In this document: piece by piece, positions 1-12,400 of the stretch | How positions within the stretch are numbered: position 1 is the first letter of the stretch | How the letters are laid out: each line of letters starts with the position of its first letter | Assembly: GCF_000150275.1 (NCBI RefSeq) | Contig: NW_002060956.1 | Location: 953,207-1,017,206 of the forward strand | Length of the DNA stretch: 64,000 nucleotides | Direction of reading: 5' to 3' | Source: Trichoplax adhaerens | Lineage: Eukaryota > Placozoa > Uniplacotomia > Trichoplacea > Trichoplacidae | Notes under the pieces: model-generated | Database searches by the model: none | Seen by the model: the letters and a program-made list of their open reading frames with translations, nothing else | What the model was told of the DNA's origin: nothing | Position numbers and translations under genes: made by a program

Positions 1-295
1 AACTATCTTTGTGGTGAGACTTATCGTGAAAAATTTTTGCATCGACCGATCATCAATCGTAATAACTGATAAGTGTTGTTCAATTTTACTGCTTATACCG
101 CAATCTGGACCATGATGACAATTAACAATCCTCGCTTTATCAGGAATTTAACATTTTTTTCTAAAACATCTTACAAGTATTTTTTTAACAAACACGCGTA
201 TACCCCTTTATACTGCAACGCCATTCTACAGCATCATAAACGTATAGATAGATTGCTTGATGATAATCTAACACTTTTTTCTTTATTTTGTAGCT
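1..295. other. Upstream region of the EMSY-like gene
   Basis: AT-rich sequence immediately before the first coding exon. A donor-like GTGAGA occurs at 14-19, and a pyrimidine-rich acceptor ending in TAG lies at 291-293, two bases before the ATG at 296. The simplest reading is that a 5' untranslated exon ends near base 13 and is spliced to the coding exon. An 80-codon open frame crosses this region, but it runs through the acceptor and has no recognisable content, so I do not call it a gene. Confidence 0.35.
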
Positions 296-3200
296 ATGGT
301 GGACGATCGGAATGACGTTTCTTGTGACGAGGCACGTCGGGTGTTACGGCGCTTAGGTTAGTATCCATGTTTGAATTCTTATCATAGCAGGTAAAAAGAT
401 ATTTTCATCACTTCTATTGTTCGTCTATAAACTTTACATGATTCTATTAATACGTTAGATAAGGATTAATTTAATTTAATTCACGTGAAATACGATCGAC
501 TTTGTAGCTACTTCAAATACTCTATCAAAAAATAACACCTTTAGCTCATCGATTTTATTCTCGTGATACGTTATCAAATAGGAAGGTTTTACTCATCCTC
601 TTCTTATCATTATAGGAATTAATTTTACTTAATGCAGTATGCAATTATGGGATTCTCTTGTATTATTAATTCATTCCCATACATTCCTTGCCTTATCGAT
701 TACAAAGTTTCTCTTTACTTTTATAGAATTAGAAGCCTACTCGTCCATTACCAGTGCCTTGCGGGCACAAGGCGATTTGTGCAAGTATGTCGACGTTTGC
801 TATAGAATGTAGAGAAAGATCTAGTAATCTTATTTTATTTGACTTACTCAGCATAAATACTGTACATGAAATATATTTTTTTCTTTTTCACGTTGTACTT
901 ACGATATTTATAGGGAAAAAAAGCAATTACTCCAGGATATATGTTATCAGCTAGGGTAAATATGTACTGCCTAGGTTGTTAAACCTACGCATTAAAGGAT
1001 TGATTTGTTTCAGTTTACCCTTGATAAAATTGTTTTTGTGATTATTTGGATAGAATTTCTACTGAAAGATATCGGGCTGAACTTCGTCGTGCTGCTAACG
1101 ATGATATGTTAACAACTATCGCTAATAGGTTTGTTGGAAAATGGAATCTTTAGTTTTAGATATATCTGACTTTGAAAATAAGTTACCTGTTACTGATTTA
1201 CTGTGGTATTTATTTTTACTTGCATATTTAATGCTTAACATATTTTTAGATTATCTGGGTCAAACAGTTCCGAAGAATGGCTCTCTGAGGGCCGACGTCT
1301 CGCACCAGTTGTGCCTCGTCTTGTACCTCAAACCGTACTTTCTCCAATTGCTAATGCGGCTGCAACTACGTCTTTTATGATTGCTAGCGGTAGACCTCCT
1401 ACTATCGAGTACGTAATTTTGTAGTAGCTGTAAAGGAGTTTGTTTGTAATAAATTTTGACTAGATGGCGTAACTAATGCCATTGCATGTGCATACGTATG
1501 TTACTGTATGCCTATAATTTGTTATTGCTTTTAGTGCTGTACTTTTATAGGATAAATTGCTGAAGAAATATTCAATGAAATTTATTGTCTTTGATATAAC
1601 ATTTTATTTCGTAATAGAACCATTTCATTGACTAAAAGTGATAAGCAAGATTTAAATATTAATGGAGCGCATAACTCTATCGAACTACCATCATTTGCGG
1701 ATAAACAAAGCAAAATTACTCCAAACGGTACCACTGATGAAAAGAATGATTCCACATCGAATCCTGCTGTTCGTGTAAAACGTAAGCGTCGTATGCCTAT
1801 GAGTGACAGTAATAATCGTGATCGCTCCAAGCTGTCCAAATCGGCGTCCTTACATGCTTTAACTTCTAAGTTATCTAAACAAACTGCAGTGGTATCACCA
1901 TCTAGCGAAATCATAGCACAAATTATGAATCCTGTTACCAGTGAAGCAGTGACTGCAACTATTAACAAAAAATCAAATCGTAGTAATAGTATAACTTCTG
2001 CTTCTCAATCTATATCACCTATTGAGACAAATAGAAAGAATTTGATGCCATCATCCAAAAAACAACGTTCAAATTTAACATCTGCTGCCTCAAGTATTGA
2101 AAATCGCCATTCTTCTACTACTACTGTAACAACAACTACTACCACTGCGAGTAGTGCCTCACCTTCGTCATCACTGCAAGTTAATAAATCAACTTCAAAG
2201 CAAGTTAATAAACATAGAAAATACCCGTCAAATATAAAAACATCTAAATCATTCTTTACCAATTCATCTGCTAGTCTCACGACGGCTTCCGCTAGCATAA
2301 AAACGACAGTATCATCGATTAGTGGTTCTACATCGACTAAAATTAAAGTTAAGCTTCCAAGACAACGATCAAAAGCTACCAAATCAAAAATTTCTTTAGT
2401 AGTACCTGCCATGATCAAACCTGATAAAGTTAAGTCAGCTACTACTGTAGCTTCTGGAGCCACAACCTCTTCTACTTCAGTATCCGTTGTCAATCGTACC
2501 GGTATATTAACATCTACCTCATCAATACCAACTACTGCCGTCTCCGAGTCAAAAGGAATAAGTAACATTACCTCCTTATTAAGGACGACAGGTATTAATG
2601 CATCCTATCAATGGACTTTATGCGATACTATTCTCATAGAATTGCAGAGCATGTAATGGTGTTGTAAAACTAGTTCATAGTTTGTTAACAATATTGTTAT
2701 AAGTTTAAGCCGGCTCCATATCAATTGTTAATTGTTTTACTTCATATTTGTTAAAGAAAACATTCGTGTAACTTCTTATAGCAGAAATATGTGTAAAAAA
2801 TTTAAAAGTAAAAATCTAAAAATATCTATTTTTTGTAGCTAAGCAAAATCGCCTTGCAACAACAACTATCTCGACGTCATCTCCTTTTTGTTCAAATCCT
2901 ACGCCAACTGAACAACATTCGACTAATTCTGTTGTTGCTACAATGGGTAGTCAAAATATAACTCATAGTGCATTGAATTCTACGCCTAGATTTACGGTTC
3001 CCATAGATATTAGGGTATGACTTGTCAATCGATTACAAATTGCTATTATGAAGTTATACTTGATAATTAACACTACTTTAAAATTCTGAATCTATTATAG
3101 AATTTACAAGATCAAAGTAGGAAATTGACAGAAAGTCTAAATAAAACAATTTTAAGCACTTCGTTGCAACGTAACTCATCCAAGGCCACATCTAAATTGT

Positions 3201-6200
3201 TATCAGAGATTAGCAAATCTAAAACAACTGGTCTCTCAGAAAATACGACACGTGGAATTTTAGATAGACAACAAAAACGGAGCGAAACGACTAACCAGGG
3301 TAATATAACTCAGCCATTTGGAAAATCTGACAATAAGAATACGAAAAAACAGGTAAAATTTATACTGTAGAAGTTATTAGAAATACATATGGTAACTGTA
3401 ATAGTCTACTTGATTACACTCTAATTTAAAATAGGATGGGCAGAATACAATAGCTTCCCTTGCTATGCAATCTGCAGAACACGATGAGTCACAAGATCAG
3501 TCTCCCACAAAACCATCTTTGACGAATTTAACTAGTAAACTAGGATTAGAATTTTCGAAATCTGTAAACGCCCATATTGGTGGCTTTGACGATGCTAAGA
3601 AGAATAATAACACTAGTAATATAAAAACAGATAATAAAGAACTAGAGATTGATACTTGTCATCTGCGGAAAGAAAGCGCAATTGACAGTAGCACGCCAGT
3701 AGTCAACGTTACAAAGAGTACCGACGAAAACGTTGAGAATAGAGGAATAATATCAGTAAAAACTGTGGACTCCTCGAATGATGATATGATGGAAGAGAAA
3801 GCTTTCTCCCAAGTGGAAAGTAATGCTATAGATGAAACTATCGGCGAATCAAAGGATCATATTAATGAAAGAACTGCTAACTTACAAGAAGGTAGTAGTT
3901 ATATGATTAATTAAGTTATAATTACTTTCATGGAGGTACTGAGTTAATTTTATAAATTTTAGACATTATGGTAGCCACCGATGACCATGATTATTGTATA
4001 GATAGTTCTACGCTATCCCATAAAGTTAGCGAAAAAGTGACTTGCTCCGATATCTCCTTGCAAAGTAGCTCAAATGCTAACGAGGCAGAATCTCCGAAGA
4101 TGCAAACAGAAACTGATCGCATGGATTTCTTTGAAATGAGCACTAATGGAAGTGAAACATCAGGTCTAGTAGTAATCAATTGTATCGCAACATGCACATT
4201 TGATAGCGGAATAATAACAATATGCGTGTAAGATTGTATATAGAAATACTGATAAATCTATCTCATTTACTTATGCAGAATCTAATAATCAAATTGACAA
4301 AGGTACTACAGTGGTAACTAGCGATGACTTAAAGGAAGATCGATCCTATAATTTAACTTCACATATTGATGATGGCGAAGCGGTCATGGACAATGGAACG
4401 GCTGACATGGTATCGGTGATAAGTACGGATGATAGGTCAAATCACAAGTGTGAATTATCAAATGTTTCTGGTGATGGCAATTCGATATCGATGACGGAAG
4501 CTATCGCTGGAGCTACTGCGGCTAAAGCTACTGATGAAAGTACTAACGTTAGACAAATTGACGTAACAAACGATTTCGAAATAGTTGTTGAAAAAATTGA
4601 AGTGGGCAGCGGTAAAATTCATCATGTTGCCCATGCAGAATCAAATATTAAGATGGAAAGCATGGAAAAAGCGACGACGTATACTGATCTTTTTGATACT
4701 ATCAGTGAGGACTCTATGCCTGACAATAATTCAGAAGTTCCAATGTCAATCGATGTAACTGATACTGAAGTAGATGCCACCGATAGCTGTAATTATAACG
4801 AATCAGAGGCTACAACAAAACTAACTGGTAACTCTCAATCCCAGCGAGAAGTCGCAGATGTTACTGTAAGACCAGATTATGTCGAACGCGATAGTGTTAA
4901 TGTAATTGTAGGTGCAAAATTTGATATGGAGAATCCGAACAAAGCGAAAGTCGGAGTAAAGGTAAAAGATGACGACACAGATATTATCCTAGAATCTAAC
5001 ACTGAAGTTGGTAATACCAGTTGGACTGAGATAAAAAATAATTACAATGAGGTAAGAGATAGTAGTCATCTCACGCCGAATGATAGTGAAGCAGATCCAG
5101 CTGTTATTCAAGGTACCGAAGCAGAATTAGCAGCCCAAGTAGATGATAGTGAAGGAGGTGAGGTGGTTACTGAAAACCTTACCAACGTTAGCAGCGAGTC
5201 ACAGGCTGAGATAAATAGCGTTGGAATCCTAGAGATAGATGCAGACTTCAACAAAGGTACTAGCAGCGAAGTCTACACTGATATCGATATACATTTGGAA
5301 GGTAATCTGCTTAAAGAAAGTGTCCGAAATACTGATGTTATACCAATGGCTACCATAGATGCAAAAGAAGACAAAGTTTTAGATAACACTACAAATCTGG
5401 AAATTGAGTCTGGTGGAAAGGAAAATCTAATGACCAAAGTGAGTGCTAATTTGGTCGAAGCAAAGTTAGAAGATGATAACGCTGATAACGCAAAGTTTAA
5501 AGATGAAACTACGGGTATTAAGCCAGATGACAGTAAATACTTGGACAAGAAAACCGTACAGATAGAGGATTCTAACGTCACCGAATGTAGCATTATGTCT
5601 TCCACATTACGTGGAGACAATGATAATGTTAAACAAGCAGATATTGCAACTGAGAAGATAGACTCTGTCTCGTTCGAGACGCGAAATAGTGGATCAAGTC
5701 CCAAAATAGTTAGTGTTTCATCATATTCCAACTTTGATGAGTTACCCTTGAGAAGCGTTAGCACTGAAATAACTGCAGTCGATAGTTTTAAAAATACTAA
5801 ATTTCGTGCTAAATTAAATATCCAAGAGGATGCAATGAGGACAGTGAATAATGCAAACTACAATGTACCACAAGTGGAGAAATCTAAGATTGAATCGAAT
5901 TTAGGCAATTTTACAGATGTCGCCCGAGTGGTCAAACCTGAATCAAGGAATGAACTGGCTCAAAGGACTTACGTTGTTGAAAACTCGATTTCTGAAGAAT
6001 CTTTAAAAAAAGATACTGTCTCCGATGCAAACTCGACTTCTGTTTCTGATGTAATAAGTTTTATGGATTTTGGAATTAGTAATCGAAGAACTGAAATTAC
6101 TAACATTGGTTCAAATACCAAAATATTTAATTCCAAAGAAGAGAACATGGATAGCAATGCTAGTTTGACAAATAGTATTACCATCAACTCTAGCTGTACA

Positions 6201-8113
6201 GCACTAAATTACGATGAGACAAGACTAACCGCTGATAAGTCTGAGACTGCTAATTTAATTGCAGGTTCTGAGATAGGTAACAATGTTACAGGTAAGATCT
6301 TAAACTTGGGAACTGAAGTTGCTAGTCTTGTTGATAACAATCAAACGACTAGCGAAGTTAATTCCGGAAAAGAAGCTAAAAATACGAATGTTAAAGTCTG
6401 CGAATCAAATAAATCTACATCGGAAAATCAATCCACGAATATTTTGAATGTTGTATCTCTCGATTCCTTTGCAAATGTTACGGACTTTGATCATGAAAAT
6501 ATAAGAAGCACTAGCCCAAATACTGTCGATATAGATGCAAATGATGTATCGAACGATTTGCTGAGGAAATCTGAAACAATCGTACATACATTTAGTAATT
6601 CAGAAATTGAAATGGAGAACAATAATGAATCTTCCGATGTATCAATATATGCTAACGAGTTACCTCTCGATAATAAATTAGAGACAGTAGACGAAGTGCC
6701 AACTGAAAGTACGGACTCTGAAGATATCCTTACCAGTGATGACCAGTCGGCGATATCTGATTCGATGTACAATATCGCTGTAAACTCGAATCATCAAAGT
6801 ATTGATAATGGATCGTCTCAATTTAATAACAATCAAATTTATGGAAATTTTCGAAATACGTTATTCTCCGAAAATGAATTGATTAGAGTTGAAGAAACAA
6901 AAAACTTGAAAGATTTTCCTGATAATATAATGATCCGAGATATATCAACTGTAGCCAATAAAGTTTTACCTATAGATATTCTTGAAGATGATAAACGAAG
7001 TAATGTCGATAACTGTTCGCCTGGTACAAGCAACAACGATAATGGAAATGATTTGGATAGTTCAGATAAAGCGGATGTTGTAAAAGATTCTAGCAATGGT
7101 CATATGGATATTAATTCGAATGAAATCGCTGTTAATAAATCAAACCATGTCGATGATTTTAAAACAATCCTCAAAAGAAAGAAAAATTCGAAACGTAAAA
7201 GAAAAATTGAAATTTCAAATAAACGAAGCCTGAATTCATTAGGAGTAGAACAGAAGTGGATAAAAGCTGCTTTCAAGTAAAGAACTATTAAAAGGCTGAT
7301 GAATTAATGTTATTTGGCGTAGATTCTGATGAAATTTTATTTTTGTAGTATACTCCACCGTATATGTAGATTTAAAGGTAGTGGAAGACCCAAAAAGACA
7401 TATACTGCAGCGTCTTGGTTTTTAAAACCAGGTAAATTAAAGTCGCTATTATCTTGTTTATTCTTTTCTTTTCAACGTTATTTTGCAATTTTTCCGCCAT
7501 AGTGGAAGAAAATCATGCCCCCGGATATTACGATGTTATCACAAATCCTATGGATTTCAGCACTATTAGAAAGAAGCTTGAGGTAATGCACTGGAATTTG
7601 TATTAGTAATATTAATATTGGGATTGATTTAATTGATATTTTATGCTATCTAGAGTGGTGCTTACGGAAATTATAGAGATTTTAATGATGATATGGAGTT
7701 AATAAAGACGAACTGTCATCTTTATAATCCGCCAGATCACGCTATTCGCAAAGTTAGTTAATAACACCATCATTATCGTATTGACTTGTCGTATTTGTTG
7801 CAATATTCCGCCGAAATAATATAGCTACCCAGAGTTATAAGATTTTAGGGGATTAAATTTAAGTTTAATATCGGCTTTTATGTATCCTTCCAGGATTGCG
7901 ACGAAGTTTTTGATTTTTACCATGGAGAATATAATAAACTGTTAGCAAATTATGAAAATGTAGGTTAAAGTTTGCGTATACGTTGTATTCATTGTCTATA
8001 CGAAATAATAAAATGATTGATGCTGAGATGAATTGGTATAATAGGACAACGAAGCTGAAGATTTCCAAGATTCGAAAAAATTCAGAGCTACTTCTGAAGA
8101 AACGGTATCATAG
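296..8113 (+). CDS. EMSY: EMSY-like chromatin protein with ENT domain and C-terminal bromodomain (16 exons, ~1,949 aa)
   Basis: Exons: 296-356, 727-784, 914-955, 1054-1128, 1250-1408, 1618-2591, 2839-3014, 3101-3352, 3435-3891, 3963-4163, 4279-7276, 7349-7431, 7503-7582, 7654-7752, 7894-7959, 8045-8113; all junctions are phase-consistent. Residues ~8-90 form an ENT domain with strong EMSY matches (ELEAYSSITSALRAQGD, ISTERYRAELRRAANDD, LTTIA). Next comes the segment that in human EMSY binds the HP1 chromoshadow domain (SNSSEEW...GRRLAPVVPRLVPQT, W~89), then a basic patch KRKRR at ~186. About 1,600 mostly disordered Ser/Thr/Asn/Asp-rich residues follow. A second basic cluster precedes a bromodomain (~1808-1920) with W1841-F1842, P1845-V1846, NPMDFSTI and the acetyl-lysine Asn ~1897 in LYNPPD. 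EMSY is a nuclear repressor that binds BRCA2 in vertebrates; acetyl-lysine reading here is inference. If the last intron is retained, translation stops at 7968. Confidence 0.85.
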
Positions 8114-9450
8114 TAAAGTTTTATTGGTCTACAAAAGAAATGTTTCTGAGATATTGAGATGTATTCTTCAAAGCGACCGAAATCGTCTATTCAACGAAAA
8201 ATTGATGTATTGTGTATATAGTACTAATAATTGCCAATTCAAAGGTTTCGAAAGATAAATTTTCTGCTTTCTTGTATATTGTGTAATTACTTTGTATACA
8301 TAGAACTTTGGTCATTGAAAGTTAGTCTTATGGCATGGGTAGTTAGTTCGTATATTCCGAATGAAATACTCATACCTGATGTTGCATTAATATGATTATT
8401 TTCAAATAATATAGTTTTTTTGCAGTGTCAGAACAGCTATAAGAAAAGTTCATCAAATTTTTAGGTGTCATACTGCTGGTCTATTTGCATCGATTATTGA
8501 TTGACTCATCAAGCGTGTTCCGAACAAAAAGGAAAATGTTAACGTTTTATATGTATGCAGTCTTATTTATTGTATTATATATTCAGTGCGATGTAACTTG
8601 TGCCATAGTTTGCTTTAATTTTTAACTTTATACGCGAACTAAAAAGTGAAGAATTTAAACATGGCAATAAAAGGAAAAGTAAATCTGGACAGTGGCTTGA
8701 TATGTGCTGATTTACGTTGAACGTCTTATAGCAAAATTTAGGCTAGTAGGTATTGCTCTATCTGAAATAGGTCAACATAGGTATACGCGTATTAGTATAT
8801 AGTAAAAATATAAAGTTAATTAATACCGTATTATTCCTTGCTCAAAATTATCCTTTGCATTCGCTCTTATACGTATTGTCTAACACAGACCCTAATTGGT
8901 CATAATCATTCCATAGATTATTCAAATGAAAATACACACTTGCGATCACAGTTAAAGTATAACATTTTATTGTGCTTGAAAATTGTATTGTAATCCAAGT
9001 CCATTAAATTTATCCAATTTTACAGTGAAGGTATGACCAACTTCGTAGACAACCGTAATACTGTACTATTTTAACCTTTTATTCCAGAATTTAAACAATT
9101 ACCGGTACGTTAACATGCAATCTTATGCAATCTTATAGTAAATAGATTATAATAATTCATATTAGTTTTCCTATTAGGATTAACGATTGTATACACCAGT
9201 TATTGTTATCTCTTTTATTGATTTACGTAAATTAATAAAACTGCATTTACAACCATACTAGTTTAGTAAATCACTCAAATATAAGCATCAAACGATTGTC
9301 GTACGAGTGTATCCATACTGAAGTTATTCCTATTAACTAACAGTAAGAAGAAATAGAATAATTCAGTTGTCATTAGTATGAACGAATAAACCATATTCTA
9401 TATCAAAGCCATCTTTAAATCAGAACGGAATATGACTATACTTGGATATG
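8114..9450. other. Intergenic region between convergent genes
   Basis: AT-rich sequence separating the 3' end of the EMSY-like gene (+) from the 3' end of the SRCR/MAM/EGF gene (-). It must hold both 3' UTRs and polyadenylation sites; several AATAAA-like hexamers are present on each strand, but in DNA this AT-rich they are not diagnostic. No open frame here looks coding, and no RNA gene was recognised. Confidence 0.5.
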
Positions 9451-12400
9451 CTATCGCCTCTTGAAATCGCACAATTTTCCTTGATATCCTGACCAACATC
9501 GGCAGTTAAACCCATTCCGTTGTGGCCGACAAGTACCATAAATGCACGGATGGTCTTTGCATTTGAGAGTAGCTATAATATTACGTTCAGTTCAATCAAC
9601 AAAATAAAATATTCTCCGTTTGTGAAAATATAACAGTTAAGTCTTTACTGCACTATTATTGGTCCGGATTGCTTATAGAATTACAAAGTAGAAAAGCTTA
9701 GAAAGATGACTTACGACATAAACCTTCCCGAATTTTAATATCATCTATCGCTAAGTCGCCTCGATATCCCTTACCTCTCACACCAAGAATTTGTAGCTAA
9801 AAGCAGTAAACTATAATCTGTTAATATTTCTTCAAAAGACTCATTGATTTTGTAAAAAAAAACTTTGCTGACCAGATGACTACCGTATCCCAGCGAAAAT
9901 TGGACCTTTCTCCAAATATTTTTCCTGTTCCGAGAATAATGCACTTTAACAGTTTGATGATCTTTGATAATTAAGCTACCAATCGTTTTCCCATTAGCAT
10001 TATACCATAATGAAAAGCAGTAATTGCCAATAAGTTCGAAGGCATCGGTCATTAATATGGCAGTGTCATTTTGATTACGTCCGGATGCCTCGATATAAGC
10101 ATAATATCCTACAGTACACCACACGATTTCCATTTAAACTAGTTAATCTTGTATCACTGATAAAATATCGGACACTAATTTGCATAATGATAGCATATAT
10201 ATCACACTACGAGTCTTTTATCAGCAATAATCATAATCATTCAAATACCATAGTGCAATTTATAGACATAATATTTCCTAAAATTAGCCTGATTATATCG
10301 ATTGTACTGTACAATTTACTTTCTATAGAAAATTTGCAGTGATAGCCTTATAAACTGCAAGTCTTCTTAGCTTTAAAGAAATACTAATATAATTCTTCTA
10401 AACTATAATTTATCCGAATTCTCAAGACACAGTATTTCATAAAGATAATTTAATCCCTAGTGACATCATACGCGTATATGCAATATTTACTGTATCGTAC
10501 TAAAATTTACACATTTATGAGCATAACAACCTTTCTTTGTGTTCGAAGTATGATCAAATGTTGGCCCAGTTTTGACGGAACTTGTTTTTCCTCTGTGGCG
10601 AGTCCAGTTAAAGGTGGCATTAATAGAGTACTTCCAGCCACAAAAATCATACTGGAAAGTACAATTTATGTTGCTAATACCGGACTGAACAGCTAACAAT
10701 GTAAAAAAGTACAGTAGAACAGTTAGTTAATAGTTCGTCAATTGGTAAAAGTCATATATGGCATTGCTAAGGTAAAAAGATCAATTATTAGTAAGATTGC
10801 AAATTAAGTTATCGGATTGTGTCATTGGGATGTCGATAAAAGTAGGACAGTAATCAAAGATAACACTATCATTTTTCTGCTAGTAAATCCGAGCCATCCC
10901 CTTTACTCTAGTCCGTTACATACATGGCAAACATTCAACTCCAACATCCTGCCGATGATAACAGTTGTGCTTTTCAAACCCATTATGTGAGCATTGGAAT
11001 ATATTTGATTCGTAGCCTCTGCAATTAAGTTCATCTATATAAATAGGCCCAGTTCCTGGGCCATATGATTGAATTCGGTGGGCTTCCATAAATCCAAGCT
11101 GTCGACAAATCACTTTGGCATCTCGAATATCAAAATGATTATCACATAACGTTCCCCAAACATTGTTGTATTTGATTTCTATACGTCCGTAGAAGCTTCC
11201 ACCATTAGCCAAGCGAATATCAGGATTTACTATTATCGTACGTATATCAAATAGTAAAGAGAATTTAAGGATAACTATTAGCCATATATCGCTAAGAAAG
11301 TCAGAGCTTATAGACTATAGAAACAATTATACCAGCAAAGCAACTGATTCCCACGTCTTCGCTATGGCTACAATCATGTCTACCCAGCGCTTTATATGAA
11401 CAATCCAGCAAGGAAGTTTCATTTCCCTGACAGAACACATTATCAAGCCAAATTGGACCTGTACCTGATCCAAATTCAGAAGCTGAATGTACAGCTTTAG
11501 CATTAGCGTAACCTAATTCACGGCATGCTACACCAGCTTCATCAACTTGAAAGAGATCATCACAAACTGTTCCCCATTGATTATTAGCGTAGATTTCAAG
11601 GCGACCAGTTTGTGTGTCATTGCTGCCGACTAATCGAATTTTTTTGCCTAAGAGCGAATAAAGTTAGATAAAGTTAATACTAATTATTCGAACATTTCGA
11701 AAGTATTTCTCTAATATTTAGCTAAAATCAATGTGCGTTGCTATTATACAGCCTTACCAGATTGCCTCCTTGGGTTACATATTAATCCTACATCTTGAAA
11801 ATGATCACAATCTGAACAGCTAAACGGTCTCATAGAGCATTCGATTAATGATCTTTCCGATCCGTTACAGCGTATATCATCAAGCCATATCGGTCCTCCA
11901 CCCAAACCAAATCTTGCGCAACAAGCGTAGTCCAAAGCCCCAACGTAGCCGAGTTGCCTGCATGCCACATTAGCAGCCAATTCATCAAAATAATCGCTAC
12001 AAACAGTTCCCCACTCTCCGTTATTTAATATTTCTAAACGTCCTTCATAATGTGTCTTCCCATTTTGTAGTCGTAATTGGATCTCTATGATTGATTTGAC
12101 CACAAAGATGGAAGGTACCGCACAATTGATTGTAAACGCATAATTGATGGATAGAAATAGCAAAAGCAAAAACACAAAATTAGCTACCCCACACATTTTA
12201 ACGTATCCCAAAATATGATCTCGAATACGAATAACGAAAATTAGCATGATTTTTCAAAATGTATCGGGAATGTTCCGTGAAATGCATATGAATGATGAAT
12301 TTACTGATAGGTACATGAACGTATTCCTGAAATTGATGCTATAGTAGTAAGATATGTAGATAGAAGGTATCTCGAGAACTTATGCACTTATATTTGCGTA

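Noticed and set aside
1582-2568. Long minus-strand open frames opposite EMSY exon 6
   Set aside because: They are shadows of the Ser/Thr-rich plus-strand exon: repetitive translation, no splice context and no domain.
5273-7096. Several minus-strand open frames opposite EMSY exon 11
   Set aside because: They mirror the acidic low-complexity plus-strand coding sequence (Asp/Ser codons read backwards as Val/Ile/Leu-rich frames) and have no independent support.
7983-8258. 91-codon plus-strand frame after the bromodomain
   Set aside because: Its translation has no recognisable content. Part of the interval is better read in another frame as the final 22-codon EMSY exon; the rest is probably 3' UTR.
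11744-12247. An independent gene starting just before SRCR2, with apparent signal peptide MCGVANFVFLLLLFLSINYA
   Set aside because: The hydrophobic run is the translation of the pyrimidine-rich tract before the acceptor at 12085-12086. Exons SRCR1, linker and SRCR2 all join in phase 1 through standard splice sites, so one gene explains the data better. A second promoter here cannot be fully excluded.
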